Shown in pieces: positions 10,546-22,001 of a stretch of 64,000 nt of DNA. The stretch is from Haberlea rhodopensis (Eukaryota; Streptophyta; Magnoliopsida; Lamiales; Gesneriaceae): positions 3,852,361 to 3,916,360 of the forward strand of contig CAJQUN010000039.1 of the NCBI GenBank assembly GCA_907163345.1. The letters are read 5' to 3'. How positions within the stretch are numbered: the stretch's first letter is position 1; every line of letters begins with the position of its first letter. The position numbers were made by a program, and so were the translations under genes. The notes beneath the pieces were generated by a model that ran no database searches, had not been told where the DNA came from, and saw only the letters and a program-made list of their open reading frames with translations.

Positions 10546-11000
10546 ACTTGAAATCAATGTTTGATTGGTTAAGGATATATAAGCTTCTTCCACTAAATAT
10601 TTCCTTTGTGAGTCTATTTAATATAAAGTGGGTCACTCCAAACATTTGTTGCCAACAGTTGGAAAACAATAACTTTTTGGCCAAAATGTGAAAGGCATTG
10701 CAAATCATAGTCTACATGTGTTTCTTGTTCTTTTTTAATTATTATTTATTATTAGGAAGTGGTAGAAAAAATTATTTATAATGTTATTTAGCTAAATAAT
10801 GAAAAATTCAAGCGTGAAAAAGGGAATATTTTGTTTTTGAAAAAAAACAAAAACAGATAATGGTATTTATATTTATTTTAAAAATAAAAAATTTTCTTGG
10901 AATTTTGAATTTTGGGTTGTCCGGAAGAAGTAGCGACTTTGTGCTTTCCATGTTCGATTATTACGTAGTGGAATAGAAGCTTCGTCCATTGAATTATTTA
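10546..11000. repeat. Duplicated host segment, copy 2, left part
   Basis: Closely matches 8719-9178 and ends in AATTATTTA (10992-11000), the left target duplication of the inserted element. Confidence 0.9.
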
Positions 11001-11325
11001 GGGAAAATTGTAAGGAAGTGCTCTTTTGGAAAACTTAAATCACTTAAGTCTTGGGAAAAAACTTTAGTGCAAGAAAATCCAAGTTGGAAAAACTTCTATT
11101 CAAATAGATCAAATTTTCAAATTTTCAAATCAATTGGGTATTTTATTTGACTCTTCTACCCCTCAATGGTTTGGTGAGATTGCATTCTATTCCCTAGGCT
11201 TTTGTTTAGCTTACAAAAATGTCTCTATATAATATTTATTTATCTTTTATATCCTTATAATTAAAAAAATGGCATTTAATGTCTTCTTTTTACAAGTCCC
11301 TTTTTTTGTGATCCTTGGCACAAAA

Positions 11326-11340
11326 TGGTATCAGAGCCTA
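11326..11340 (+). promoter_or_regulatory. Pararetroviral tRNA-Met primer-binding site
   Basis: TGGTATCAGAGCCTA, complementary to initiator tRNA-Met, 78 bp upstream of the first viral ORF. In caulimovirids this site starts minus-strand DNA and marks position 1 of the genome map. Confidence 0.88.
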
Positions 11341-11417
11341 GATTTATTCTGAAAATAATATGATAATATCTTGAATATTAATTTATAACCTATAAGGATG
11401 AGACGATTCAAGAAAAT

Positions 11418-11726
11418 ATGGACCTGAACGAATGTTCGAAGTGTCATTCTTACAGGTGGTATTTCCAGAAATTGGAAAAACTAAATCAGAAGCATATGGG
11501 ACAAGCTCAACTCTTCAGCCATAAGTGGAAACTTTTACGAGGAACATGTTTAGACACTCCAGGTATAAACCATTACAAAAAACTCGAAAGGATGGCTAAG
11601 AGGCTCCATCAAGTGAACCTCAAACTACAGTTCGAGTTAGCAGAACTTCAGGAAGACTGCAATCCTGAACATGGAGATGTGATTCCAGTCGCCAATGATC
11701 CAACAGGGTCTGGACCAGATGAGTAA
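11418..11726 (+). CDS. Pararetroviral ORF1, small protein of unknown role
   Basis: Intact 102-codon ORF, the first after the primer site. It begins MDLNECSKCHSYRW and includes a CxxC pair, a basic middle and an acidic tail. I recognise no family. Its stop (TAA, 11724-11726) lies one base before the next ATG at 11728, the tight spacing usual between caulimovirid ORFs translated by a polycistronic mechanism. It is one of the few undamaged frames in this provirus. Confidence 0.6.
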   Translation: MDLNECSKCHSYRWYFQKLEKLNQKHMGQAQLFSHKWKLLRGTCLDTPGINHYKKLERMAKRLHQVNLKLQFELAELQEDCNPEHGDVIPVANDPTGSGPDE

Positions 11727-11727
11727 G

Positions 11728-11967
11728 ATGGGAGAACCAACCTTTCGAGAAATCTAGCCAGATTCTTCTAAGATATCCCAAGATCTTAGAGAAATCCAGA
11801 AAATAGTACAGCGCTATGGATACCTTCAATACCATGTCCCTGCACAGATCCATCAGATGGAGACCATGATCAAACATCAGGAGGAGATTCTTGAAAACCT
11901 TCGAGATGTTCAAATACGAGTTAAGGAATTGGAGTCAAGACCAAGTCCGACTAGAAGAAGGAACTGA
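11728..11967 (+). pseudogene. Coiled-coil ORF, probable virion-associated protein, premature stop
   Basis: ATG at 11728, an in-frame TAG as codon 10 (11755-11757), then an open frame to TGA at 11965-11967. The body has heptad-like hydrophobic spacing (HQEEILENLRDVQIRV) and a basic, proline-containing end (SPTRRRN). Caulimovirid virion-associated proteins are small, with an N-terminal coiled coil and a basic C-terminus that binds nucleic acid and coat protein. Position after a small ORF and before the coat protein agrees. The assignment is structural only. Confidence 0.5.
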
Positions 11968-13515
11968 GGATGGTTACCACCGTCCTATGGAAAAGAACCC
12001 ATTTTACATCAAAAAGGGAAAACGGAGGAGGTCCGGAGGCCTTTGACAGCGACTAAAAAAATGATTGCAGCTCTACGAGGAGAGCCATTACATCCCACAA
12101 AGTAATGGAAAGAATCAACCTGGAAGATCTACGTTGCTGATTCATTTGCGGGATTAAATCTCGTAGAATTCAAGACATGAGAGCTTGTACAAAGACCCCC
12201 ACCACAAGAGAGTTTCGGGTCAGACAATCCACCCGAAGGTGATTAAAGTATGCCTCACAGGGAAGATTTTACCTCAGCAACTTTGGATCCCCCACTTGAA
12301 CAGGAATCGTTCCCGAAGGCCAGATATTCATCAGATGCCCTACGGGAAATCACAGCTAGATCCAATCCATCCATATTGACTTATGCTCAACATAGATATT
12401 TTAGATTTCAAAAACAGAGAAGTTCTTATTGATGAATGTGCTTCAGCAATGAGAATAGCAGCATGAACACTTGACTTAAGCAAAGAATGATTCATTTTAC
12501 TTCTAGAATAAGTCTGGAAGGATCAGCCAATATTGCATGGGATCTGGGAGACCCAGGAACCAAGGAATAAGTTTTAGCCGGAGAGTCCTTGAAAGATATC
12601 GTGGACAAGATGGCAAAATTCATTAAAATCTGTTTCATTAGAGTTAGCTACTTCGAAGGAATGGAAGAAGCGAAGGCTAAGAAGTACAAACAAGCTCTGA
12701 TTAGCCTGGAACTACATGACATCTGTTATGTAGGCGAATACATCGAACTCCTTACAGAGTATCGATGGAACGCAAAGATAGCAGAAAAAGATGCAGCAGA
12801 GCTGTTCTTTGCCAAAATACCAAGCCCATGGAGAGAAATGCTTATCCAGGAGTATACACCGCATGCAATCGAGACGGTGTACAGGAGAATGTCATTTCTT
12901 AAAGTAAAGCTTGCGGAGTGGTGCTACCAAGCAAAGCTCCAAAATAATTTCAAGAAGCTCAGAGGAATCAACAAAATAGCTCCTCTTTGCTGTACAGGGA
13001 ATGATATCCCTACGATCATTGTAAACTACCCACAAAGGCGAAGAAAGAAAAAGCATAGAGCTCATCCATATGCCCGAGGATGTAGTTCAATAAGAACTAG
13101 GTCTTCATGGAGACCTAGAAAGGTCTGGTCAAAACAGAAAGCCCGAAGCTACAGATCGGGGCAAAGATCAGGACCAACAAGAAGTAGAATCTCGTCGACA
13201 TGTTCTAATCAAACTAGTTCTAGCAGAACACCATCGAAGAGGACTTTTAGACGCACACCTACTCGTGCAAATGAGAGTTTCAGAGATTGTAACTGCTGGA
13301 CATGCGGAGCAAGAGGACATATCTCTACAGATTGTCCAGAAAACCAAAGCCGTGGAGTAAGACAGTTCGAGCATACCAAGGAATTTGAAGATGCTGTCTA
13401 TTTCCAAGATTTGGTGCAGGTGTATCAATTTGAGGATATTGCCTCAGATGAGAGCATCTACGAAGAAGAGATCTATTCTGATGATGGAGGTGAATCTAGC
13501 TCAGAATCAAAGTGA
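11968..13515 (+). pseudogene. Pararetroviral coat protein, N-terminal part broken
   Basis: The region to about 12588 is broken by stops and frameshifts. From 12589 to 13515 a 308-codon frame is open. It contains the helical capsid core (EYIELLTEYRWNAKI, LFFAKIPSPWREML), a long arginine/serine-rich nucleic-acid-binding stretch, a zinc knuckle CWTCGARGHISTDC (C-x2-C-x4-H-x4-C; about residue 240) and a very acidic serine-rich tail (EEEIYSDDGGESSSESK). This order is the hallmark of caulimovirid coat proteins. Its 3' end overlaps the movement-protein frame in another frame by ~130 bp. It is a relic; the N-terminal acidic region cannot be read continuously. Confidence 0.85.
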
Positions 13516-14353
13516 AAGAGAGTTCCTTCAACACGTGATTAGAGAAGAGTCGTCCGGGTTTTTCTCTCATATCATTGTTTCTCGTAAAACCCTTATGAGG
13601 ATAATGAAAGAAGAGCCAAAGCTTCAGATGTACGATGGATTTATAATTGGAGCAATGGAAAAAGCCATGATTGGTCTTCAAAGCAGGAAGCATCAGACTA
13701 TCCATAGGGTAACAACAGGTGAATTTGCGATCCCAATGAAATTCACGGGAAACGAAATTGAGATGCAGTTAATCCCCTACAGAGAAATCCAGGAGATTAA
13801 GAACAAGATAAAAAGAGAAGTTGTTAACACACTCTCATGGATTCATATTGGAGCCATTATAGTAATCATCAATGCAACTTTCAAGGAAGGAATTGATTCG
13901 CCACTCAATCTGGCAATCTTCGACAAGAGAATCCCGAACCTCAAAGATTCTTGTTTGGGAGCAGTCGCAGGAAATCTGTATGCAGGAAAGATGGCCTTTA
14001 ACATCTATCCGATGATTGCATACAACTTTGGAGATCGAGACTTCAACAAAGTTCCCACTCTTCATCAAGATTTCAAAAGAGAAGATTTGATGAAAGAATG
14101 GAACATGCGTTACTCGATGACCTACAAGGTGTCATACACACTCTCGAATACTTATCATTCCGAGGTATTCTTGAGAAAGGAATTCCTCGAAGTCCCCAGA
14201 ATCTTCGAAGACTTCGCCAAAGCAGTATTGCCGGACATCATTGATACTCCGACAATAGGAGAGATCGACATGAAGATACAAGATCAACATGGTCTGAATA
14301 GAAGCAGGAGCCTTATGATCGAGCCACGAAGGGATGTCTTTCCAATAGGATAG
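13385..14353 (+). CDS. Pararetroviral movement protein (30K superfamily)
   Basis: Open frame of 322 codons overlapping the coat-protein end; the true start is probably near 13500, since the first ~40 codons coincide with coat-protein coding in another frame. The central block, SWIHIGAIIVIINATFKEG then SPLNLAIFDKRI (with the conserved Asp of the 30K core) and GNLYAGKMAFNIYP, matches caulimovirid movement proteins, which form plasmodesmatal tubules. The frame has no stop, unlike most of the provirus. It lies between coat protein and protease. Confidence 0.78.
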   Translation: MKMLSISKIWCRCINLRILPQMRASTKKRSILMMEVNLAQNQSEREFLQHVIREESSGFFSHIIVSRKTLMRIMKEEPKLQMYDGFIIGAMEKAMIGLQSRKHQTIHRVTTGEFAIPMKFTGNEIEMQLIPYREIQEIKNKIKREVVNTLSWIHIGAIIVIINATFKEGIDSPLNLAIFDKRIPNLKDSCLGAVAGNLYAGKMAFNIYPMIAYNFGDRDFNKVPTLHQDFKREDLMKEWNMRYSMTYKVSYTLSNTYHSEVFLRKEFLEVPRIFEDFAKAVLPDIIDTPTIGEIDMKIQDQHGLNRSRSLMIEPRRDVFPIG

Positions 14354-14729
14354 GTTAATCAACAACTATCCGAGGGAAAAACAAAAGGCGGTCTCAAGCA
14401 GAATTCAGAAAATCCCTGATGTATTCAAAACAACAGGAAAACTGAAATGTCCAGAAGGCTGGAGAGAAGTGCGGATAATTTTCGACATCACCGAGAAGAA
14501 AAATATCTTCCCCGATGATGTCCTATATTATTTGCAACAACCTACAGTTGGAAAATTTCAAGGAAACCTTCAAATTGGTGAAATTGATCTCACAATTGAA
14601 GGAATTGCTGGAAGGATCCCAGAACAGCTTATTCTAGGGATTGAATTTCTCGAGGAACATAAACATTGGGAAAGATTGCAAGATGGAATGGAATTCACGA
14701 CTGACGGAAAGAGATACCGAATTCGATGA
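14354..14729 (+). pseudogene. Segment between movement protein and protease
   Basis: An open frame from 14469 to 14729 (86 codons), with GEIDLTIEGIAGRIPEQLIL and LGIEFLEEHKHWERL, follows a short frameshifted stretch. It probably extends the movement protein's C-terminal region or a linker; the ILGIEFL motif is also reminiscent of a second retropepsin-like fold. It overlaps the next ATG at 14726 by four bases (ATGA). Confidence 0.45.
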
Positions 14730-15408
14730 CCACCAATCCATTCTCAATATACATCTCCGTTGGGATGTTATATGAGAAGTACCGGGCAGAATATTTTGCA
14801 GTCTACATTGACTCAGGACTGGAATATCCACTGCCATGCGAGAAATCGTCACCAAAGAAGTTGGTGAGAAATTACCAGCCATTGCCGGAAGAGAATTTTT
14901 CAAACGGATCCTTATTCTTAAATAAGGAGTCCAGGGAGTAGAAATAATTATCGGCGTAGCAGGCGGTACCCCATGGTACAAAGTCAAACCTCCACCTATA
15001 TATTTCCATGATACAGGTGCCGATATGCTGTTAGGAAACAATTTCCTACAGACATTCAAGACATTCACTCAAGAGAATGAAACGAGAAGACTTATTTTCA
15101 CAACTCTGTGTGATCATAAGATTATGGTACAACGATTACGGGAGGCGTTTCACAGAAAATTCCTCATTAGTTTTCCCAACAAACGTGGTGATGAAAGAAA
15201 ACTTCGACACCCGAAGATGAAAGACAGCGGAAATTTGGAGAGACAATTCTTCAGTTCCGACAACAAGGTCCTTGTGAAAAAGATTCTCATACTTTTGACT
15301 GGGTTAATATGTGAGGAAAGAGTGACTCCAGAAACCCTGTTGTTACTGAAAAACGCATTACGAGAAAAAGTTTCACAACCTGAAACTACCCTCCAAGAGA
15401 GGATGTAA
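14726..15408 (+). pseudogene. Pararetroviral aspartic protease, N-terminal end of the polymerase ORF
   Basis: Starts at ATG 14726 within ATGA. YISVGMLYEKYRAEYFAVYIDSG corresponds in position to the retropepsin active-site strand; the usual D-T/S-G reads D-S-G. After a frameshift the second half appears at 15025 (MLLGNNFLQTFKTFTQ), the conserved flap/C-terminal strand of caulimovirid proteases. Downstream to 15408 is a lysine-rich linker towards reverse transcriptase. At least one frameshift prevents expression. Confidence 0.72.
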
Positions 15409-15539
15409 AAAGGAAGATTCGTAGGAACTACAACAATGATTGACTAGCATGGTGGAACAAAAATGAGCTCAGAGCTACTTTGAAGGTAAAAACTGGAAAA
15501 GAAAACGAGTGTTAGGTACAAGGCGATTCCCATGACCAG

Positions 15540-15834
15540 AAAGATAGTAAAGATATGCAGATCATACTTAAGGAGCACCTTGACCTTAAGTTAATCTCAG
15601 CAGGTATTTCTCCATACAGCAGCCCAGGATTTTTTGTTCGGAATCATGGAGAAATTAAACGAGAAAAGCTGAGATTGGTGATCAACTATAAAGGGATCAA
15701 CGAAATCTTGAAATTCGATGGATATTTTATCCTAAGCAGAGAACATTTGGTAAATAGCATCAAGAATGCCAAAGTGTTTTTCTAAGTTCGATTGCAAGTC
15801 TGGGTTCTACCAGATTAAAATGGAGGAAGCAAGC
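15540..15834 (+). pseudogene. Pararetroviral reverse transcriptase, N-terminal half
   Basis: Reads ISPYSSPGFFVRNHGEIKRE, then LRLVINYKGINE, the fingers region of caulimovirid reverse transcriptase, followed after a frameshift near 15782 by KSGFYQIKMEEASC, where the gene is cut by the LTR element at 15835. The remainder resumes at 24504; CAAGC occurs on both sides of the insertion. Confidence 0.88.
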
Positions 15835-18335
15835 TGTAAGGACCCCCGTGCCCTTAACCCGTTATTGTGTATTAAGTCATACCATTAGTGCATATAATCA
15901 TACTATCATGGGGAAAACCATATGCAAGTGCAACACCACATGCAATCCAGAAAATTTCTTGCATTTCAATCCACATAATATTCAAATTCCCCAACCAAGA
16001 TTATTCATATAACATGCACCCTCATAATACACTAACATGCTCTTAGTTCATTTAGCAATTCCGTATTTAATTGCATGCAAACCATAAATGAATCGAGAAG
16101 AGCCGTAGCCCATTTATACATTCCATATACACGTATAATGTACTCACATAAGAGTACCCAATGAACACGCGTGTATCTAATGTATAAAGACTCTACCGGG
16201 TACCGTTACTGGCACTTCAATCCTGGAAGCACCTCCCAAGCGCAGCTCGATCTCAACTTTGGATCTATGCACTTATTCAACTAGCTCTGGTACCTCGATC
16301 CTGGAAGTACCTCAAATCAACAGCCCAAGCTCAACTCCAAAGCTGCTGCTACACCTGTAACACCTGCCCCAACAGAGACAGCCCCCACACGGGGTGAGCA
16401 TACCAATACCACCAATCCAATAACCATAACATTGCAATTCATAATTTACAGAATGTAAATGCCATAATTTAAATGATACTCCCTGGATGGTAACACCCTC
16501 ATCCGGGATCCCTTGTATTGTCCATGTTCTCAAAATAACCAAACCATTAAATTCCCAAAAGCCAGTTGATCATCTCATTGATCAATTAAAACCATTCATG
16601 CTATACCAGTTCCATAACCAAATACGATTAAACCATCAAAATAGAATACTACAGAATCACATATATTTAGCAATTGACTCCATATTTCTATGTCATAGCT
16701 CGCTCCACAATGGCGGCATTTCGACCCCACGCACGCTCAACAATAGCGGCGTCATAACCGATGATCGCCCAACGGTGACAACATCCCAATCCTTGCTCGC
16801 TCAAAAGCGGCACCATATAATTCCCAATGTATAATCCATTTGACGCAAATACCATTTACCGCGCATATCGTTATCCATTTATAGCAAGTATCATACACCA
16901 TGCATTTCAATACCTATTCGATGCAATTACCACGTGCCACATATTTCAATGTCCATATAATGCAATTATCACACACCATGTGTTCCAATGCCCATTTAAT
17001 GCAATTATCACATACCATGTGTTCCAATGCCCATTTAATGCAATTATCACATACCATGCATTTTACAGTTGCAACATTATAATAGGCTATGCTCGTACGT
17101 CATACGTACCTTAGAATTCCGTAGCCCATGTCAAGCCTGGCTTGAGTTCCATGCTCCGTGAAACATGTGCTAAAACACATAAACAACCCACAATCAAGCA
17201 TAAGCATGCAACCATGTGCCCAAGCACGTTCAAAACTCCCAAACATCTCGTCTATCTATGACGATTACCAAATTATAAAAGTTCCCGGCTAAGCATGTAT
17301 AAAACCCCAAAAATATTGTCTATCCATGACAATTAACCTATTAAAAATAACCCGGGGCGAAGCATGCAAGACACCCAAAAAGAGCCAAGAAACAACAAAA
17401 GAGGCACCAACAAACTGGCCATCTCGATCGATCGAAATTTCATCTCGATCGATCGAGAACCACCCTCCGATCGATCGGTCAAAATCCCGATCGATCGGTC
17501 CACTGTTCCAACGCCACAAAACACATTCTGCCATGCTCGATCGATCGAAAATATTTTCGGATCGATCGAGCAGCCCTGTATGCGCGAGAAACCCCCAAGA
17601 ATGAGCTTCCAACAACACCCTAACTCACACACCACCAAGATCAACCATCCAACACAACACTAAACCACAAAACAACCTTAAAATACATCCCCCAAACATA
17701 AACAACATGTTGGACCAAGATCCACCTTTATAACCCCAAAAACAAGCTACAAGCCCAACCAAAACTCAACAAAACTTTACCATAATGAAAGCTTACCACT
17801 TGAGCTTTAAGTTTTCAGCAAAAACTCACAAAAAGACTCATTTTCAAAGCTTTCTCCTCTCCTCTTGTTTCAGAAACGAAAATGGGAGTTCTTAGGTGAA
17901 AGGATGGGGTTTTGGGGACGAAAACTGATAGAGAGGGGGGTAATGGGATATAAAGTGGTATGCAAGTGGCCCTTACCATCTTTGGGGTTAAATGTGTGTC
18001 ATAATATAAGCATGATGTATAAAATACCCCAACATGATATTTTAAATGCATTTTACTACAATGCATCAAAATCACCATTAAAATCATGCTTTACCAAAAT
18101 TACAAACCAACATATTTAAACCATTATAACACCCAAACACCCAACATGTATAACATGCACCCCGAAATGCACCCCAGGTCACCCATACCACGTGACTAAG
18201 CATTTTTTACCAAGATAAGTAATTATCACCGCAAGAATCATATAACCACAATTAATTCCTAATTGCCACAATAAAAAAATCTATTAAAGATTAATAACCC
18301 TCCAGGATTAATACCAATAATCACAGGACATCACA
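15835..18335 (-). repeat. 3' LTR of element A1
   Basis: 2501 bp, TGTAAGGACC to GGACATCACA. Contains three ~38-bp tandem units (CCATGTGTTCCAATGCCCAT...) at about 16945-17060 and a cluster of CGATCGATCG palindromes at about 17424-17572. Confidence 0.95.
17424..17572. repeat. CGATCGATCG palindrome cluster in A1 LTR
   Basis: About six perfect GATCGATC cores in 150 bp, in the forms TCGATCGATCGA and CCGATCGATCGG. The same cluster is at about 23587-23736 in the other LTR, where two cores carry single changes. Frames reading SRSIDR-like repeats here are translations of the palindromes, not genes. Confidence 0.85.
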
Positions 18336-18375
18336 ATTATCCCCCACTAATAAAATTTCGTCCTCGAAATTTGCA
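18336..18375 (-). promoter_or_regulatory. Polypurine tract of element A1
   Basis: On minus, TTCGAGGACGAAATTTTATT is followed by AGTGGGGGATAAT directly against the LTR. The same arrangement is seen at 47550-47583 and, in diverged form, at 51697-51732. Confidence 0.85.
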
Positions 18376-20880
18376 CCGGTGTACTCCACGTAACACCAAG
18401 GCTACACCAACCAAAATAAAACCACGAGCCCGATTCTGGATCACATTAGAATCGAATTAACAACTGCGAGAACATCAATCTCGCACCAAGCTCTAAAATA
18501 GAGCAAACGTCAAAATCCACACAAACCCATAAGATAACAACATACCTCGATGTGAATCGTCCCAGAAGTCATTCCACCACAATTTCAAATCAACCAAATC
18601 TCCCTTGGTTCTGACATAGATATCATTCCATGATATTCACCACTTGCCCACGATGCTTGACACGCATCGTTATGATGGGAACCACTAGTATAAACAGTAT
18701 ACTCACAGAAAAATCCAGTTTCTGCTTCCCAGTCCATCTCCTCCAAAGGAGTAGTTGCACCAATTGCAATCCGGACCGGGTTACCCACGGTCACTGATCC
18801 ACACAAAACACCTCACCACAGAAATCTAAAAAAAGGTGTTCCAAGAAATAATATCTTGGACCTGACACACCATTAAGACTCCTCAAAGTCTCAAGTTCCA
18901 TAGAGGTCATGTAAAACAAACAATTGCATTCCTGCCATACGTGTCAATCCACGACACTAAACAAATCTGAATCCTGGCCATCCCTCGTTCATCCTGGGAT
19001 TTAACAATCCTAAAAACAGGAAGGCTATCGAATTATCCAACAAGAATTACCATGGTCCTAAAACACGATAAGTCCTCACAAGGGAAGTCAAACGGACCTC
19101 ACGATTATTCCTCAGAATACATCGTGCCATCGAGATTACCAATCTCAATTTGCCACGATCTCCCACCGGAGATTCACCAAACCGAGCATACAACTCGACG
19201 TTCAACAAGGAACAAAATAAAGTTGGCATTCGTATACACACACGGCATACATGCCCACGCACCAACACAAAATGCATACTCAATGCAATAGACTCGGGTA
19301 TTTCCAAACATACCCAAAATTCCAAACCACTGCCAAACCTCGATTATTCTCACTACATGGAGAATAATGGTTGACAAACCAAAACCAAAGGGTGTGATTT
19401 CAACATCACTACCACACGAACCAAAATAACGAATCTCCCCAAAAGATTCAACCGGTAGGTATCATAATACCGCCTTCCTCTTAAGGAAAAAGGCATGAAT
19501 CCATGATCCTCCAATCCTCGAACCACCGTTCGGAAGACCTGGGTATATTTACACCAAAACATATCCCGGAACCCAGAAATGCACAACTGGTTAGAGTAGT
19601 GCATCAATACCTCCATTACCCGATCTAAAATCCGTATACGCCACGTATACACATCCCAACGATGCTCTGTACTAATGTCATAGTACTCCACAATCGAGCA
19701 TCTCTCCGGAGACGTCTCCTCAAACGTCTCATCGAGGTAAGAAATCCATTACTCGGTCCAACACCAGAAATGCTTACTATGGCTGATTTACAATCAATCC
19801 ACGGCCGATGTAAGCTGTCTCCAAGACAGTACAATCCAAATCTATCCAAGAGACAAATCAATATAGTAGTGTCACCCCACTAACTATATCTCACAAACCA
19901 TTGTGACTCCCATTGCATGCCATATGCAAGGATGCTCAGCTAGAGCTAACAACGACTTGTTGACATTCACGTTGGTAATACCAACAAAATTGAGCTGTCC
20001 CAGTACAAGTCCCTCAAAACAATGGCGTATAAACGTCCCCGTGAGGTATTCCCTACCTCAAACACCATGCCTCATAGAGACTACAAGAGTCTTATCATAA
20101 CCCTTATCGTATCGCCATACGATTCATCCATCTCGAATCCAACGAGCAGCATAAAGGCTAACACAAGCCCACCAAAGTACTGCAACCATAACTGGCTAGC
20201 GATTCGCTGGCCCCATAGGCTTATACCAACTACCAACGTGACACCCGTCTTAACCCGGTATACCATACCGTACAAACCATTAGAGTTGTGGGTCATCGCC
20301 CAACATATCTCTAAAACACCAAGCATAACGGACAACCCGGTGTCCTTGCTCCTCTAACATGCAATCCTAATCCATTAAGATTTATTCCACATCCTCAGGG
20401 TGGGTGTAACCATGCCTACCCTACATCACAACAACGAGCGAGTAGTTTCCTCAATGACTACTCTTATCACCAATCACTTGGCCGTATCCAATCCAACGAG
20501 CATACCCAAGGGTATCATTGCTAAGCAAATATTTACCTCCACAACATGATGCGTATACACACCGGTACAATGCATCCGATGCTCCCTCGAGCAAACCTGC
20601 TCGGCAAAAAGGTCTTGTCAACTAGTGACCCAGACTCTACCATGTGCTCACCATCGGCACTCAACCATACAACCAAATACATAAACACGAATGTATTATT
20701 CACTAAAACGACGCCACGCGTCCACATAGACATCCCAAATAACATCGTCAAACACATGACGGTACCCGTCGATACACGACACTCATAATCTCATCGTCAA
20801 ACACATGACGGTATAAAACAACACATAATATCCACAATAATGATAACAAAAGTAATATGACATACCTCATCGCTATCAAG
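18376..20880. other. Internal non-coding region of element A1
   Basis: 2.5 kb with only short frames on both strands and no retroviral motif. It is collinear (reverse complement) with much of 45200-47540 in element A3, which shows that this non-coding body is a property of the family and not a random deletion product. Confidence 0.7.
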
Positions 20881-21790
20881 ATAGCGAAATACCTTTATCC
20901 ATCGTTCACCAGCGGTACACAAGCAGCATCCATCGCTCGTAGGCGGCATAATCCAGTGCTACACACATAGCGGTATAATCCATCGCTATAGAATCAGCGG
21001 CATAAAACATCTCCAAAGAATATCCGGCGGTATGAAGCATCGCCATAGATGTAGCAGAATGTACCATCGCTATATGATACCTGGCGGCATGAACCATCGC
21101 CAATAAAATACCCGGCGGCATGAACCATCGCCAATAAAATACCCGGAATAATCGCGGACTCAAGAGGTACTCACACCCATGTAGTACTTTGTTCCCGATC
21201 GCATCGCTACGTCATGACAGCGGCATCATCGCTTCGACGTGACAGCGGCATGTAACATCGCTTCGACACGACAGCGGCATCATCGCTTCGACATGATTGT
21301 GGTACCATCGCTTCGACATGACAGCAGCATTTACCATCGCTTCGACACGACAGCGGCATTTACCATCGTTCCGGCATGACAGCGGAAATACCCCTCGCTT
21401 TACATGACAGCGGAAATACCCCTCGCTTCGACAATACCAGCGGAAAATAATATCCCTCGCTATTAATATGACAGCGGCCGTGTTCTTCGCTTCATATTGC
21501 GGCAAATATTCTCTCATCGCTACGGTATGACAGCGGCAAGTATTCACATCGCTACGCCACGCATGCAACCGTAATGCATATCCCGTGTTCCAATAATTGT
21601 TTCGGCACGACAGCGGCATCATCGCTTCGACGTGACAGCGGCATTTACCATCGCTTCGACACGACAGCGGCCTCATCGCTTCGACGTGCATGCAACCGTA
21701 ATGCATAACCCGTATTCCCATAAACATCGCCATGAGTGTATTTTCATGCACCTCGCTCCAACATTTAGCGGCAAAGCATTAAAATTATCA
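20881..21790. repeat. AGCGGCATCATCGCTTCGAC minisatellite in A1
   Basis: Degenerate units of ~25-40 bp alternate AGCGG(C/A) with (C)ATCGCT, e.g. CATCGCTTCGACACGACAGCGGCAT, in more than fifteen copies, ending ~200 bp from the primer site. As transcribed (minus) the array falls in the 5' leader. A 179-codon minus frame (21212-21751) made of CRSDGKCRCHVEAM repeats is a by-product of the array. Element A3 has a short version at about 44945-45130. Confidence 0.8.
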
Positions 21791-21985
21791 CTCCGATGTA
21801 TATCTATGCAACCGTAATGCATAGTCCATGTCTCATAAGACCCTGCAACCACCATGATTAGCAATAGCATATTCCAATTATGAACACATATCATAATTGC
21901 ACATAAGCAATCATGCATAAGTATGTGCTTCTCATTCCCATTAACATGTTCCTAGGCCCTCAACAGCCCCAAAGAGCTAACCACT

Positions 21986-21997
21986 GCTCTGATACCA
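21986..21997 (-). promoter_or_regulatory. Primer-binding site (tRNA-Met) of element A1
   Basis: Plus GCTCTGATACCA is the reverse complement of TGGTATCAGAGC; it is four bases from the LTR edge at 22002. Confidence 0.9.
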
Positions 21998-22001
21998 CTA
22001 A

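Noticed and set aside
17289..17663. Overlapping frames on both strands with RSIDR/DRSI repeats (also 23490-23827, 44696-44959, 48169-48669)
   Set aside because: They are translations of CGATCGATCG palindromes in LTRs; open frames on both strands follow from the repeat, and no start context or family supports a gene.
21212..21751. 179-codon minus-strand repeat protein
   Set aside because: It lies wholly within the minisatellite of element A1 and has only repeat-derived sequence.
20881..21790. CRISPR-like array
   Set aside because: Units are degenerate, of variable length and without unique spacers, in a plant retroelement.
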